A stretch of DNA of 64,000 nucleotides from contig BIMP01000001.1 in assembly GCA_007996965.1 (NCBI GenBank), forward strand, positions 930,001 through 994,000, read 5' to 3'. The DNA is from a cyanobiont of Ornithocercus magnificus. GTDB lineage: Bacteria > Cyanobacteriota > Cyanobacteriia > PCC-6307 > Cyanobiaceae. Shown here piece after piece: positions 17,764-30,967 of this stretch (position 1 is the stretch's first letter; each line of letters opens with the position of its first letter). The notes beneath the pieces were generated by a model, which saw nothing but the letters and a program-made list of their open reading frames with translations, was not told the origin of the DNA and made no database searches. The translations under genes and the position numbers were made by a program.

Positions 17764-18144
17764 TTAACGGTACTGGCCGTCGTTAATCCTGTCGAAACCC
17801 TCATTGAGTGCAATTGATGGAGCAGTAACTGTGAAGTTATCCCTATATTTCTCGAAAAGTTCTCGCTGACGCTCTGTTAAGTCGAGATCAAGCACATCGT
17901 CTATAGTCTCGTAGGGACCGCCAAGAACAATCTTGCCTGCCAGTGTTGGGTACATACCGGGAAATTGCTGAAAACGACGGACCGAGGAATTATTAAGATC
18001 CACTTTACTACCTCGTTCAGCTACTTTGTCGTCCGCAATGTTGCGTGGAGATTCCTCAGCTGTTGCAGCAATCGGGAAAGTCATGGACAAAACCAGACTC
18101 ACTCTCAACAAGACTCGTATCAGCTGCGATACCAGTTGCTTCAT
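17764..18144 (-). CDS. psbU: Photosystem II 12 kDa extrinsic protein PsbU
   Basis: PsbU is a lumenal extrinsic subunit that stabilises the oxygen-evolving centre in cyanobacteria. From the ATG at 18144 it has 126 residues. Residues 1-30 form a Sec-type signal peptide (basic start, hydrophobic core, then IAATAEESPR). The mature part contains the helix-hairpin-helix pattern (KVDLNNSSVRRFQQFPGMYP and ETIDDVLDLDLTERQRELFE). Mature length is normal for PsbU. It is probably expressed with light-regulated photosystem genes; no clear promoter signal is visible. Confidence 0.93.
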   Translation of the reverse strand: MKQLVSQLIRVLLRVSLVLSMTFPIAATAEESPRNIADDKVAERGSKVDLNNSSVRRFQQFPGMYPTLAGKIVLGGPYETIDDVLDLDLTERQRELFEKYRDNFTVTAPSIALNEGFDRINDGQYR

Positions 18145-18259
18145 CTCAAATTCCTCGGGGATGCTCAAGAAGGCACCATGTAATTCAGTACCTGCATGAG
18201 CACACTACCGGTGCAATGGCGCCAAGGAGGATTTAAGGCGCTCAGCATTGCAGATCGTT

Positions 18260-18997
18260 TCAGATCAGTCCACTAAGCCGAGGCTGCATCAGAGCACCGA
18301 AAAAGAAAGACCCATCGACAACTAGCGTGGCTAGGAGAACAGAAGCTGCTACTGCCCACCCCTGAGCGTACTTAGTATCGGCTGCACGGTTATGGGCTTG
18401 GCGTGAGAGCAATACTACTCCAGTTGCTGCTAGGCAAACGACAAGGGATGGCAGTGGCTCTAGCAGTCGAGTTGCAGTATCGTGAAGGAGAGTTGGGGCT
18501 GTTGCCAACGGTGCAGTTACGATGACAGGCCAAGCCTCCATAACTCTAGCCAAAATCATTGTTATGTCAGTACAGACAGTTCCCAGCAGTGATGCCAAGT
18601 AAAAGGCGCATCCCAATTGCCATCGGCTGCGCAGACCAGTGAGTGCCCAAGGTAAAGCAATAGATTCCACTGGCAGGTGCCAAATTGGAGCTGCACGTAA
18701 CCATCCCCAGAATAAGCAACCTGCAAGCCAGCTACCGCTGAGCCCAACTAGCAGGGCGCCTGCATCGGCTAGTTCTCTATGGGCCTTGAGCTGTAGCAAA
18801 ATCCCGACACATAGAATTACACCGGTGAAGAGACAGGCAGAGAATGGCTGTTGCCGCACCCAAGGTGCTTGAATAAATACTGGTAACGCAACCATTGCTG
18901 CAGCCCACCACTGCAGGTAACGACTACTAGTGCTAGGATCTCTAGGGTTAAAAGTCGAAGCCTGGATACGTGTTACTGATCCGGTCAATTCCAGCAC
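18260..18997 (-). CDS. DUF3120-family membrane protein
   Basis: This 245-residue polytopic membrane protein starts at a GTG at 18997, with about seven hydrophobic helices (for example WAAAMVALPVFIQAPWV, GVILCVGILLQL, GWAVAASVLLATLVVDGSFF). The family is restricted to cyanobacteria and of unknown function. Another frame in the same region is a shadow. It is divergent from uppP with about 108 bp between starts. In relatives the DUF3120-uppP pair is usual. Confidence 0.75.
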   Translation of the reverse strand: MLELTGSVTRIQASTFNPRDPSTSSRYLQWWAAAMVALPVFIQAPWVRQQPFSACLFTGVILCVGILLQLKAHRELADAGALLVGLSGSWLAGCLFWGWLRAAPIWHLPVESIALPWALTGLRSRWQLGCAFYLASLLGTVCTDITMILARVMEAWPVIVTAPLATAPTLLHDTATRLLEPLPSLVVCLAATGVVLLSRQAHNRAADTKYAQGWAVAASVLLATLVVDGSFFFGALMQPRLSGLI

Positions 18998-19105
18998 CTC
19001 AACGATTTGTGAAGAAACTTATAGAACCTTAGTAGGCCCTTCCGCTCGCATAGCTGGCCAGAGTCAACAACGTGATTACAGAACCCTTGAATATTTCGAT
19101 CTTCC

Positions 19106-19975
19106 ATGATCGATTCTGCTGAAACTTCAGAGCTTTTCAGGGCCTGCCTACACAGTCTTGTCCTTGGGGTAGTACAAGGACTTACCGAATTCCTGCCCAT
19201 TAGCAGCACAGCCCATCTTAGAGCTATCCCTATTTTAGTTGGCTGGAAAGAGCCTGGTGTTTCCCTCACAGCTGTAATCCAGTTGGGAAGTACTACTGCT
19301 ATGCTCGCGTACTTTCGCAGCGACCTCAGAAACCTCCTAAGTGGGCTGGCTGTTGCTGTACAACGTGGTCAGTGGCGTGAACCAAATGCTCAATTGGGTA
19401 GCGCAATAGTAATTGGCACCTTGCCAATTTTCCTGGTTGGGCTGGGAATTAAGTTATTTTGGAGGAAAAACTATGAGTTTTCACCACTACATAGCTTGCC
19501 CTCAATGGCCATGGCGTCGATAGTGATGGCTCTACTTTTAGCTATTGCTGAGCGTTTCGGCTCACACCAAAAGTGTCTACTCAACATTCGCGGACGAGAT
19601 GGAATACCCATTGGTCTTGCTCAGACTCTTGCCCTGATTCCAGGTGTCTCACGTTCGGGCAGCACTCTTACTGCATCACTGTTGGATGGCTGGCAGCGGT
19701 CTGATGCTGCTCGCTTCTCTTTTCTTCTTGGTATACCAGCAGTTACGCTCGCAGGACTTGCTGAATTTCAGAATGTCTTCAGCAGCCTTCGTACAAGTGA
19801 GATAATACCACTATTTGTTGGCATTATCTCAGCTGCTATAGTGTCCTGGCTTGCTATAGATGGCTTACTAAAGTTTCTCCGCCAACACAGTACCTGGATT
19901 TTTATCCTGTACAGAATACTATTCGGTATCCTTCTGCTAACTTGGCACTTTATTAAGATTCATAGTCAGGTTTAA
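19106..19975 (+). CDS. uppP: Undecaprenyl-diphosphatase UppP (BacA)
   Basis: UppP recycles the lipid carrier undecaprenyl-diphosphate to the monophosphate at the outer face of the inner membrane, for peptidoglycan and O-antigen synthesis. The 289-residue protein has the two signature active-site blocks: GLTEFLPISSTAHLRAI near the N-terminus and PGVSRSGSTLTASLL in the second half. About eight membrane helices follow the BacA topology. The ATG at 19106 is preceded by a short region with no strong SD. Confidence 0.94.
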   Translation: MIDSAETSELFRACLHSLVLGVVQGLTEFLPISSTAHLRAIPILVGWKEPGVSLTAVIQLGSTTAMLAYFRSDLRNLLSGLAVAVQRGQWREPNAQLGSAIVIGTLPIFLVGLGIKLFWRKNYEFSPLHSLPSMAMASIVMALLLAIAERFGSHQKCLLNIRGRDGIPIGLAQTLALIPGVSRSGSTLTASLLDGWQRSDAARFSFLLGIPAVTLAGLAEFQNVFSSLRTSEIIPLFVGIISAAIVSWLAIDGLLKFLRQHSTWIFILYRILFGILLLTWHFIKIHSQV

Positions 19976-20731
19976 TCTTAGAATTCTCCCTAAGGCTTTC
20001 AAATATGGCAAGCTCGGTGTCTTGCCATCTAACACTGTTCAGATAATTGAGGATTCCAGTGACCATATAGCATAACACTAACTAAACACGTTCTGTGTGG
20101 AATAGTTTAAGAATATATATTAGTTATACCTAACAAGTTCAGTATTAGCTTGGCTCTTGTTTAACTATGTTGTACCCACTGCTAAACTAGTAATTAAACT
20201 AGGCTTTCTAAGCGACGCTGCCCGACTAAAGTCGAAGCTCCTCGTGCAAACCTGGGTTTTCAAGTGTTAACACCTTACTGAACTAATGTACTGTTTATTT
20301 GCTTGGTCTGAAATTAAGTTGCGTAATCACTTTTTGAACGCAGGGCTAGTGCTAAGTTCTGCTGAGAGATTTTGCGCAAAGTATCTCTGTAATTCAGACC
20401 CACTGGTTTTTTACGGAGGCCTTAATTAATTCCCAAATGAGAAATATGACACTTGCAATCTAGTGATTAGACCCCAAGTCTAGGATTAAGACCAGTCCAG
20501 GATATTCAGGAAACCTAGGCCCTTACAGTCAGTTATCCTTCTAAGCTGTAACTGGATAAATAGCCAAAAGCTCACCTAAACTCTGTACGTAATTGCACAA
20601 TTTGAAGGATACAGCAGAGATCCAAACCAAGGATCTAATTGCCTTTAGTGTATGGAGTAGTCATCATTGTGACTGTCATGCCTGAGTAGGATGACAAAGT
20701 TTCCTAAGCTCCGCGCAGTCCTGACCCCATC
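19976..20731. other. Long AT-rich gap between uppP and the TolC-like gene
   Basis: This gap of about 750 bp contains no convincing ORF on either strand. It has one strong stem-loop, ATGGCAAG paired to CTTGCCAT at 20005-20028, a candidate uppP terminator without a clear U-run. At 20691 a short ORF begins MTKFPKLRAVLTPS, looking like the start of a signal peptide, but it leaves the frame before the TolC-like gene (see findings). I see no tRNA or known RNA gene. Confidence 0.45.
20005..20028 (+). terminator. Stem-loop downstream of uppP
   Basis: A perfect 8-bp stem (ATGGCAAG/CTTGCCAT) with an 8-nt loop lies 30 bp after the uppP stop. The following bases are mixed, so it is a weak candidate for an intrinsic terminator or an RNA-stability element. 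Confidence 0.4.
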
Positions 20732-22432
20732 GTGCGCCAGCACATCATCAGTTTCATTACTGCCACCGGTCTCATTTTCTCCGGCTCCATCAGTTTGCAT
20801 GCCCAGGAGGACAGTGCATCAACGACTGGGAATAGTAGTGCCCAGGAAACTGATGGTTCTATGCCAGTCGACCAGTCCAAGCTTCCGGCTATAGTCTATG
20901 AGGAGGGACTACGCCCTAAGGCAAACCTGTCTGTACTTTCCCCAGCTGCAACAGCTCTTGGCATCACTCTAACTTCTTTGGAGGGACCTCCTAACTTTGC
21001 CCTTCCAGATAAACCATCGCAGGTGAGAATTACTGGGTTGCGGCCTCTAACTTTGAGGGAAGCTAAACGCATTGCTGAGGTCAACAGTCCCTCGTTAAAG
21101 GCTGCCGCTAGTGAGGTTGATCAGGCCCGTTCGGCTCTCCGCACAGAAATCTCTCGTTGGTATCCCACAGTCAGCATAACTGCCAATGGATTGCCACAAT
21201 ATCTCTATGGAGAAGGCCAAGATTATGAGTCTGATCGCTATGCCCGAACTACTAAAAGTGATGTCTGGTCCACTGCATTCACTGCTCAAGCACGGTGGAA
21301 TGTCATTGACCCAGTTCGAGTTCCTGTCATTGCTGCTGCACGTGATGTCTTAGAGCGCACCCGTGATGCTTACCTAATCGCACTGCGTGATCTACGCCTC
21401 CAAGTTGCTGAGACCTATTTTAGGTTGCAGCGTGCTGATACCGGAGTTACTATAGGTCAGCAATCAATGCAAGCATCGCTGGTTAGTCTCCGTGATGCTC
21501 GCGCTCGCTTTCAGGCCGGAGTTGCTACCAAGCTTGAGGTACTTGAAGCTGAAACTCAACTCGCCCGGGACCGTCAATTACTGGCAAGTAGCCTCGGTGA
21601 CCAGGACATTTTTAGACGTAGACTTGCCACTCTACTTAACTTACCCCAAGATATCAGTCCCACAGCTGCGACACCAGCGCGAGTTCTGGGAACTTGGGAG
21701 TCAAATCTCCAGGAAAGCATCATAGCGGCTTATGCTTTCCGAGAAGAGCTTGATCAATTAGTTCTAGACATTTCAATCAACAATAGCTCTGCTAACGCAG
21801 CAATCGCAGCAGTGCAGCCTACCCTCTCACTATTTAATGCATTCTCTACAAGTCGCTATGATGGCAACCGTGGTATTGAGATTAGTCGACCAAGGACTGG
21901 ATCTTATGGCTGGAACTTTGATAATGCTATAGGTCTTAGTGCGAGTTGGCAACTATATGATGGCGGGCGAGCAGAAGCTGAGTCGCGCCGCTTTAAGCAA
22001 CGTGCTAAGCAGAGCGAGTTTCAATTTGCTTCTCAACGAAACTCTATACGTCAAGAGGTAGAACAGAGCTTCTTCAATCTCCGCACTGCTAACCAAAATA
22101 TTGCAACTACGTCACGGCAGGTTGTCTCTGCTACCGAGTCGCTGCGATTGGCCCGCCTCCGCTTTCAGGCAGGTGTTACCACTCAGCGTGAAGTAGTCGA
22201 CACACAGCGAGATCTGACTCAAGCTCGGAGTCGCTATGCCGACGCTATTGATCTCTATAATCGAAGTCTAGCGAGGCTCCAACGCCGTACCGGTCTCGAT
22301 CGTGTAAAGCTTTGTCCTTCTCCAATGCTCTCGTTGAAAAAGCCCGTAGATGGCATAATGACTGAGGCACCAATCAAACCAATGCCCTTCCGTCCTGCTT
22401 GCGGGGCTCCTGTGTTTCCATCCCAAGGCTGA
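20732..22432 (+). CDS. TolC-family outer membrane efflux protein
   Basis: This 566-residue protein starts at a GTG at 20732 (MRQHIISFITATGLIFSG). Residues 1-25 are a short signal peptide ending near SLHAQ. The TolC fold repeats follow: two long helical hairpins with blocks such as RLQVAETYFRLQRADTG and RFQAGVATKLEVLEAETQL, and the second repeat RLARLRFQAGVTTQREVVD. Such proteins form the outer-membrane exit duct for ABC- or RND-type export. The N-terminus may be truncated by a frame change (see findings). The stop overlaps the next gene start by one base (TGATG). Confidence 0.85.
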   Translation: MRQHIISFITATGLIFSGSISLHAQEDSASTTGNSSAQETDGSMPVDQSKLPAIVYEEGLRPKANLSVLSPAATALGITLTSLEGPPNFALPDKPSQVRITGLRPLTLREAKRIAEVNSPSLKAAASEVDQARSALRTEISRWYPTVSITANGLPQYLYGEGQDYESDRYARTTKSDVWSTAFTAQARWNVIDPVRVPVIAAARDVLERTRDAYLIALRDLRLQVAETYFRLQRADTGVTIGQQSMQASLVSLRDARARFQAGVATKLEVLEAETQLARDRQLLASSLGDQDIFRRRLATLLNLPQDISPTAATPARVLGTWESNLQESIIAAYAFREELDQLVLDISINNSSANAAIAAVQPTLSLFNAFSTSRYDGNRGIEISRPRTGSYGWNFDNAIGLSASWQLYDGGRAEAESRRFKQRAKQSEFQFASQRNSIRQEVEQSFFNLRTANQNIATTSRQVVSATESLRLARLRFQAGVTTQREVVDTQRDLTQARSRYADAIDLYNRSLARLQRRTGLDRVKLCPSPMLSLKKPVDGIMTEAPIKPMPFRPACGAPVFPSQG

Positions 22433-23244
22433 TGGCCATTGCCGTGACGGCTCCTCTACTCAGTGCCGCTCAGCTGACTGCAGTTCACACACTGCTAGAC
22501 AGAGTTGCTGCTAGGCAGCGACACGACTCTGGTCGCATTGTTTCCGACCTGAAGCCAGACGGCAGCTTGATAACTGCCTGCGATCGCTGGAGCAACACGA
22601 CCTTATCACAAGGAATTGCGGCATTAGCTGCCTCTGAGGGTATCCTTAGCGAGGAGGGTGATCAGTGTGTACCTGATTCCAGTGCCTTCTGGGTAGTAGA
22701 CCCCTTAGACGGTACAACTAACTTTGCAGCAGGTATACCCTACTGGGCTATCTCTGTGGCCCGTTTCATTGATGGTACTCCCTCTGAGGCTTTTCTTGAC
22801 ATTCCGTCCTTACGGCAACGAATTGTTGCTATCCGTGGCCGCGGTGTTTGGCGCAATGGCAAGCCTATAACAGCTGAGATGCGACACCAGGTCACCAGTG
22901 CTTGTGTCTCATTTTGCAGCCGCTCTATTCGTGTTCTCCAACGGCGGCCGGGTAAACTGTTCCCAGGAAAGATCCGACTTCTCGGAGTTGCTAGCCTAAA
23001 TCTAATTAGTGTTACGATGGGCCAGACTATGGCTGCGCTTGAAGCTACGCCAAAGATTTGGGATCTGGCAGCTGCTTGGCTAATCCTGACGGAGCTTAGC
23101 TGTTCAATCCAATGGCTTCACCGTAATCCCTCGCATCTTTGTCCTGGCGAGGATCTTTCTACTGCTGACTTTCCTGTGCTTGTAGCAGGCAATGACCATC
23201 AGCTAGAGCGCTTGCTCCCATGGGCATCCGCCTTAATGAAGTGA
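22432..23244 (+). CDS. Inositol monophosphatase-family protein
   Basis: From the ATG at 22432 the protein has 270 residues and shows the Mg-binding signature DPLDGTTNFAAGIPYWAIS and the C-terminal WDLAAAWLI. The upstream EEG in ILSEEGD supplies a further metal ligand. The family hydrolyses small phosphate esters such as inositol-1-phosphate or 3'-phosphoadenylate; the substrate is not resolved here. The start overlaps the stop of the TolC-like gene, so the two are translated together. Confidence 0.87.
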   Translation: MAIAVTAPLLSAAQLTAVHTLLDRVAARQRHDSGRIVSDLKPDGSLITACDRWSNTTLSQGIAALAASEGILSEEGDQCVPDSSAFWVVDPLDGTTNFAAGIPYWAISVARFIDGTPSEAFLDIPSLRQRIVAIRGRGVWRNGKPITAEMRHQVTSACVSFCSRSIRVLQRRPGKLFPGKIRLLGVASLNLISVTMGQTMAALEATPKIWDLAAAWLILTELSCSIQWLHRNPSHLCPGEDLSTADFPVLVAGNDHQLERLLPWASALMK

Positions 23245-23879
23245 CATCTAGAGAGTTGCAACAAAAGGGAAGGTGTACTATGCTATTGGACTGGGTGAAA
23301 GAACTGAGTTCCGACATTCAGCCCACGAGACCGGGAGCTTGAGCAAACGGTATCTGTGGGTGCTTACAAGGCCAAAGGGAGCGATCCTTACGGTGTTGTA
23401 GCTTTCACGATGCGGTTGGAAAAATCGCAAGGCCACGACTTCCTAGGAGCTAGGAACAAAGTGGCAGAACCTGGACAACTGAAAAGTTTAGGAACTGATA
23501 CTTTCGTCGCAGGGCTCAGAGCATTGTCCCTTAAATCACTACCTTAAATTGGAAAGTGATGAGCACTATGCTTTAGACGCAGCGATGAGAGTGTGAGACC
23601 CGTCAACAAATTTTAAGTTGACCAAACCTGCTCCCGACTTGGCAGAAAGGCTTCACAACCTGAGACCAAGCAGAAAAAACATGACAGGAATGGCAACATC
23701 CGGATCTGAGATCTGGGAAAGTCACGAGGCGATAAAACTCTAGTCGTGCACTCTTTAAGAACCCTTCTACGAATTTGAAGGAGGCGACAACTGCAGGTAG
23801 TAACAAATACTTCCAAGCAGGTGCAGCAAATCAAGCTGAGTCAAGGCATGTTCATGTTGAGACAACAAGGCTTGATCTA
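23245..23879. other. Leader region upstream of the 16S rRNA gene
   Basis: The 635 bp between the phosphatase gene and 16S should hold the rRNA promoter and leader. A plus-strand frame of 63 codons (23356-23547) and short minus-strand frames are present but not convincing as genes. I cannot mark the promoter hexamers with confidence. Confidence 0.4.
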
Positions 23880-25362
<1,483 letters not shown>

Positions 25363-25542
25363 ACAGGGAGACACACGTAATTCTGGTGTCTGAGCAGCTT
25401 ATAGTCTCGGACTAGAATTCTGTCACCTTAGGTCGATCGGTGTCTCAACATCACAGTCACCATAAGGACAAATTTTTGTTTTTCGACCACGATGTCCAGT
25501 TCCTAAACTTTTGTCTAGGTTACGCCCCGTGAAGGTTCTCCT

Positions 25543-25616
<74 letters not shown>

Positions 25617-25625
25617 TTCGGTGTT

Positions 25626-25698
25626 GGGGGTTTAGCTCAGTTGGTAGAGCACCTGCTTTGCAAGCAGGATGTCAGCGGTTCGAGTCCGCTAACCTCCA
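25626..25698 (+). tRNA. tRNA-Ala (UGC)
   Basis: A 73-nt cloverleaf starts gggggtttagctcag with anticodon loop tttgcaa (anticodon TGC). The acceptor stem is GGGGGTT paired with AACCTCC, including one G-U. It lies 9 bp after tRNA-Ile in the rRNA spacer. Confidence 0.97.
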
Positions 25699-26056
25699 CT
25701 GACCAAACCTAACCTTCGGGCTACGGGAAATACTCAAGATGAGCGTGATCTAGGCGGTTTAAGCTGAAATATGAAGCTTCTGACCCTAGCTTCCTGTCAT
25801 TCCTCAATTGAAATAATCGTGGCTGACAAGAAGCTGGGCTCAGTAGAGCTAGTACATAGCTCGACTGAACTTCAGCAGAACCTTGACAACTGCATAGGTA
25901 AGTCTGGAAAGAACGAAGCATCTCATAGGCATGCCACTCTTTGTATGCTGCTCTCTAAACGAGGACAAACAGCTCAAAGCAGTGGTGCTATAGTTCACTT
26001 TAAGGCAAGAGCTTAGGAGCCTACATATGCTCTTGTAATGCGTAGGCTCCAAATCT
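25699..26056 (+). other. 16S-23S spacer after tRNA-Ala
   Basis: This is the second part of the internal transcribed spacer, about 360 bp. It includes the sequence cagaaccttgacaactgcat near 25875-25895, which resembles the antiterminator boxA conserved in cyanobacterial spacers. No protein gene is supported, although short frames exist. Confidence 0.7.
25877..25897 (+). promoter_or_regulatory. boxA-like antitermination element
   Basis: The sequence gaaccttgacaactgcatag is close to the boxA segment reported in cyanobacterial ITS regions, which recruits antitermination factors to rRNA transcripts. Assigned by similarity to that known motif. Confidence 0.6.
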
Positions 26057-28925
<2,869 letters not shown>

Positions 28926-29046
28926 ATCACAGGTTTTTGCCTGAAAACTTCGCGACTTCCAGACCCACATGTACCATTAACATAATGTTGCGTGATATCT
29001 ATGCAGTTCTCAGGGTTCTTACAACTTGAAGCAAAAGCAATAGTCA

Positions 29047-29165
29047 TCCTGGTGTTCATGGCGTTGTGGAACCACTCCAATCCATCCCGAACTCGGCTGT
29101 GAAACGCAACAGCGGCGACGATATTTGGGGGGCAGCCCCCCGAGAAAATAGCTCAATGCCAGGTC
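29047..29165 (+). rRNA. rrf: 5S ribosomal RNA
   Basis: A 119-nt sequence from tcctggtgt to gccaggtc forms the terminal helix and contains the core block ccatcccgaactcggctgtgaaac. It is 120 bp after 23S, the usual order 16S-23S-5S. Confidence 0.95.
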
Positions 29166-29217
29166 AAAACTTTCTTCTCAGTACGGTGTGCATACATTAG
29201 GTATTACAAGTAGTAAT

Positions 29218-30078
29218 TCACGTTTGACATCTTGGGCACCAGTGGCTACTCCTTCCTGCCAGATAGGTGCGACAGATGTGAGTACCGCAGATACGACAGG
29301 GCTGGTTGTTTCGCCGGTAAACCCATGCTTGAGAGAGGTAATTACCATTTACTCCCTCAAGATTCCGAAAGTCCCGAAAGGTGGTTCCACCGGCTTTAAT
29401 ACCTTGTTTAAGTACATTAATTAAGCTAAGTCGTAGGCAATTGACTCGCTGTCTCGAAAGCTGGTAGCAGGCGCTCTGAGGCAAAACCCTTGCTTGAAAT
29501 AAACTTTCATCAGCATAAATATTGCCTACACCAGCTACCAAGCGTTGATCTAGTAGTGCTACTTTGATCGGACGCTTTGATTGCTGTAGTTGCTCTACGA
29601 GATAAGTAGTACTAAAAGCATCAGAAAATGGTTCAGGTCCGAGAGAGCGAAAGCTAGCAATTACCGTCCCCACTGCGGTTCTTGGTGGAACCCACCACAT
29701 CTTCCCAAAGCTACGCACATCTACAAAACGGATCTCTCGTCCGCTCACATCCCATATGCGAACGCGCGTGTGATGGCAGACGGGCTTTGCTCTCTCTTGC
29801 CAGAGAAGTTGTCCAGTCATGCGCAGGTGTACAACCAAAAGACCACGCTTGCTGGTGCAAGCACTGTTGTGGCGGTCTTCAAGTTGAGCTATCAGGTACT
29901 TGCCCCGACGCTGCCAGATACCGATCCAGGCCCCGATCAAAGATTCACGAAACAGAGTAGGGCCTCCCCCACTTGCAATTGTACTTTTGTGCAGGACATC
30001 AACACCATGAATTCTGAAATTGTGGAGTCGCCGCCCTAGTCCACGGCGAATCGTTTCGACCTCGGGTAGTTCAGGCAA
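29218..30078 (-). CDS. mutM: Formamidopyrimidine-DNA glycosylase (Fpg/MutM)
   Basis: MutM removes oxidised purines such as 8-oxoguanine and cleaves the abasic strand. The protein has 286 residues from a TTG at 30078, directly followed by PELPEVET, so the mature protein begins with the catalytic proline and glutamate. The RRGKYL lysine and the C-terminal zinc finger (CRICGTHICRTYLAGRSSHW and two cysteines after) are intact. Its downstream side abuts the 5S gene convergently. Confidence 0.93.
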   Translation of the reverse strand: MPELPEVETIRRGLGRRLHNFRIHGVDVLHKSTIASGGGPTLFRESLIGAWIGIWQRRGKYLIAQLEDRHNSACTSKRGLLVVHLRMTGQLLWQERAKPVCHHTRVRIWDVSGREIRFVDVRSFGKMWWVPPRTAVGTVIASFRSLGPEPFSDAFSTTYLVEQLQQSKRPIKVALLDQRLVAGVGNIYADESLFQARVLPQSACYQLSRQRVNCLRLSLINVLKQGIKAGGTTFRDFRNLEGVNGNYLSQAWVYRRNNQPCRICGTHICRTYLAGRSSHWCPRCQT

Positions 30079-30091
30079 GACTACAATAGCC

Positions 30092-30304
30092 TTATGCTGG
30101 TTCTAACTCTCCTTCTGCGAAGTTATTAGTATTCACTCCGCCATCAATACCACAATAAGCACTATAGTTGACTTTATCGAAGCGTACAACAACTGGATAT
30201 CGTATGCCCGATTTATCAACTGAAGCGATTGTTCCAACCTCATTAAACCAGTAAGATTCGGGGCGTTTAATGCGAACTTTGTCACCCCGGGAGAAAACTG
30301 TCAT
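30092..30304 (-). CDS. psaE: Photosystem I subunit IV PsaE
   Basis: PsaE is a small SH3-like stromal-side subunit of photosystem I that helps dock ferredoxin and supports cyclic electron flow. The 70-residue protein starts at the ATG at 30304 ([20 protein letters not shown]). The conserved [20 protein letters not shown] and [19 protein letters not shown] blocks are present. The upstream frame to 30346 lacks conservation. mutM follows 13 bp downstream on the same strand. Confidence 0.95.
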   Translation of the reverse strand: MTVFSRGDKVRIKRPESYWFNEVGTIASVDKSGIRYPVVVRFDKVNYSAYCGIDGGVNTNNFAEGELEPA

Positions 30305-30967
30305 TGCTGTAGTGCGGCAAATGGAGATATTTAACCATACCCCCATATTACAGGGCTACAGGAGCTGTGTTACAGAATGTCGTGATATCACTGATATGTG
30401 GACATTGACTAACCCTTGTAACTTTCTGAAATAATTTGGTGATCTATCTACATCGCTGCTCTAAGAGTATGATAGTGTTAAACTACTAGTGTGTTACTGT
30501 CTTATATAGTTGGGGCAGAATTCAGCTCTCTTAATCATGCAATCCTATGTTACCCGCTAGCTAAAATTTACAATCTGTAGGCTAAGACATCAAAGGTGTC
30601 TTAGGATAGTTTTAGTCTTAAGTTTGACCAAGAGCTACCCACAAGGATAAACAATCTCCATACAGCGAGGTCGCTTGAGGTGTGTACTTAGGGAACCGCA
30701 GGATAGCCTCCGAGCTAAGATAATTGCATCAACCCTCAGCTTGTTATTAATCCCACGCTATGCAGCAGTATTCTAGTAGCAAGGAGAACAGGAACTAGAA
30801 TTTAAGATGACTAGTTACCAAAGTGCTATTGGTGTAAATACGCTAAGAGAAACACTGCAAACAGTCAGATAGGATAGTTACCGACAGAAAAATTGGCTGA
30901 CGAAGAGTAATCTCTAGTAGCAGGGAAAGTGGCAATTTTCTGAGGCTGGCGCTACAACATATGTCAT
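30305..30967. other. Long gap between the LysM gene and psaE
   Basis: This gap of about 660 bp contains the psaE promoter region on the minus strand. A short inverted repeat (ATATCACTGATAT) lies at 30385-30397, 80-90 bp upstream of the psaE start. A perfect 7-bp stem-loop (TAAGACA/TGTCTTA) lies at 30583-30603. No protein gene is supported. Confidence 0.4.

Noticed and set aside
19976-20690. Possible tmRNA or SRP RNA in the long gap
   Set aside because: I looked for the tmRNA tag sequence and for the SRP core and found neither.
23356-23547. 63-codon plus-strand frame in the 16S leader
   Set aside because: No recognisable motif and no SD; more likely chance in the rRNA leader.
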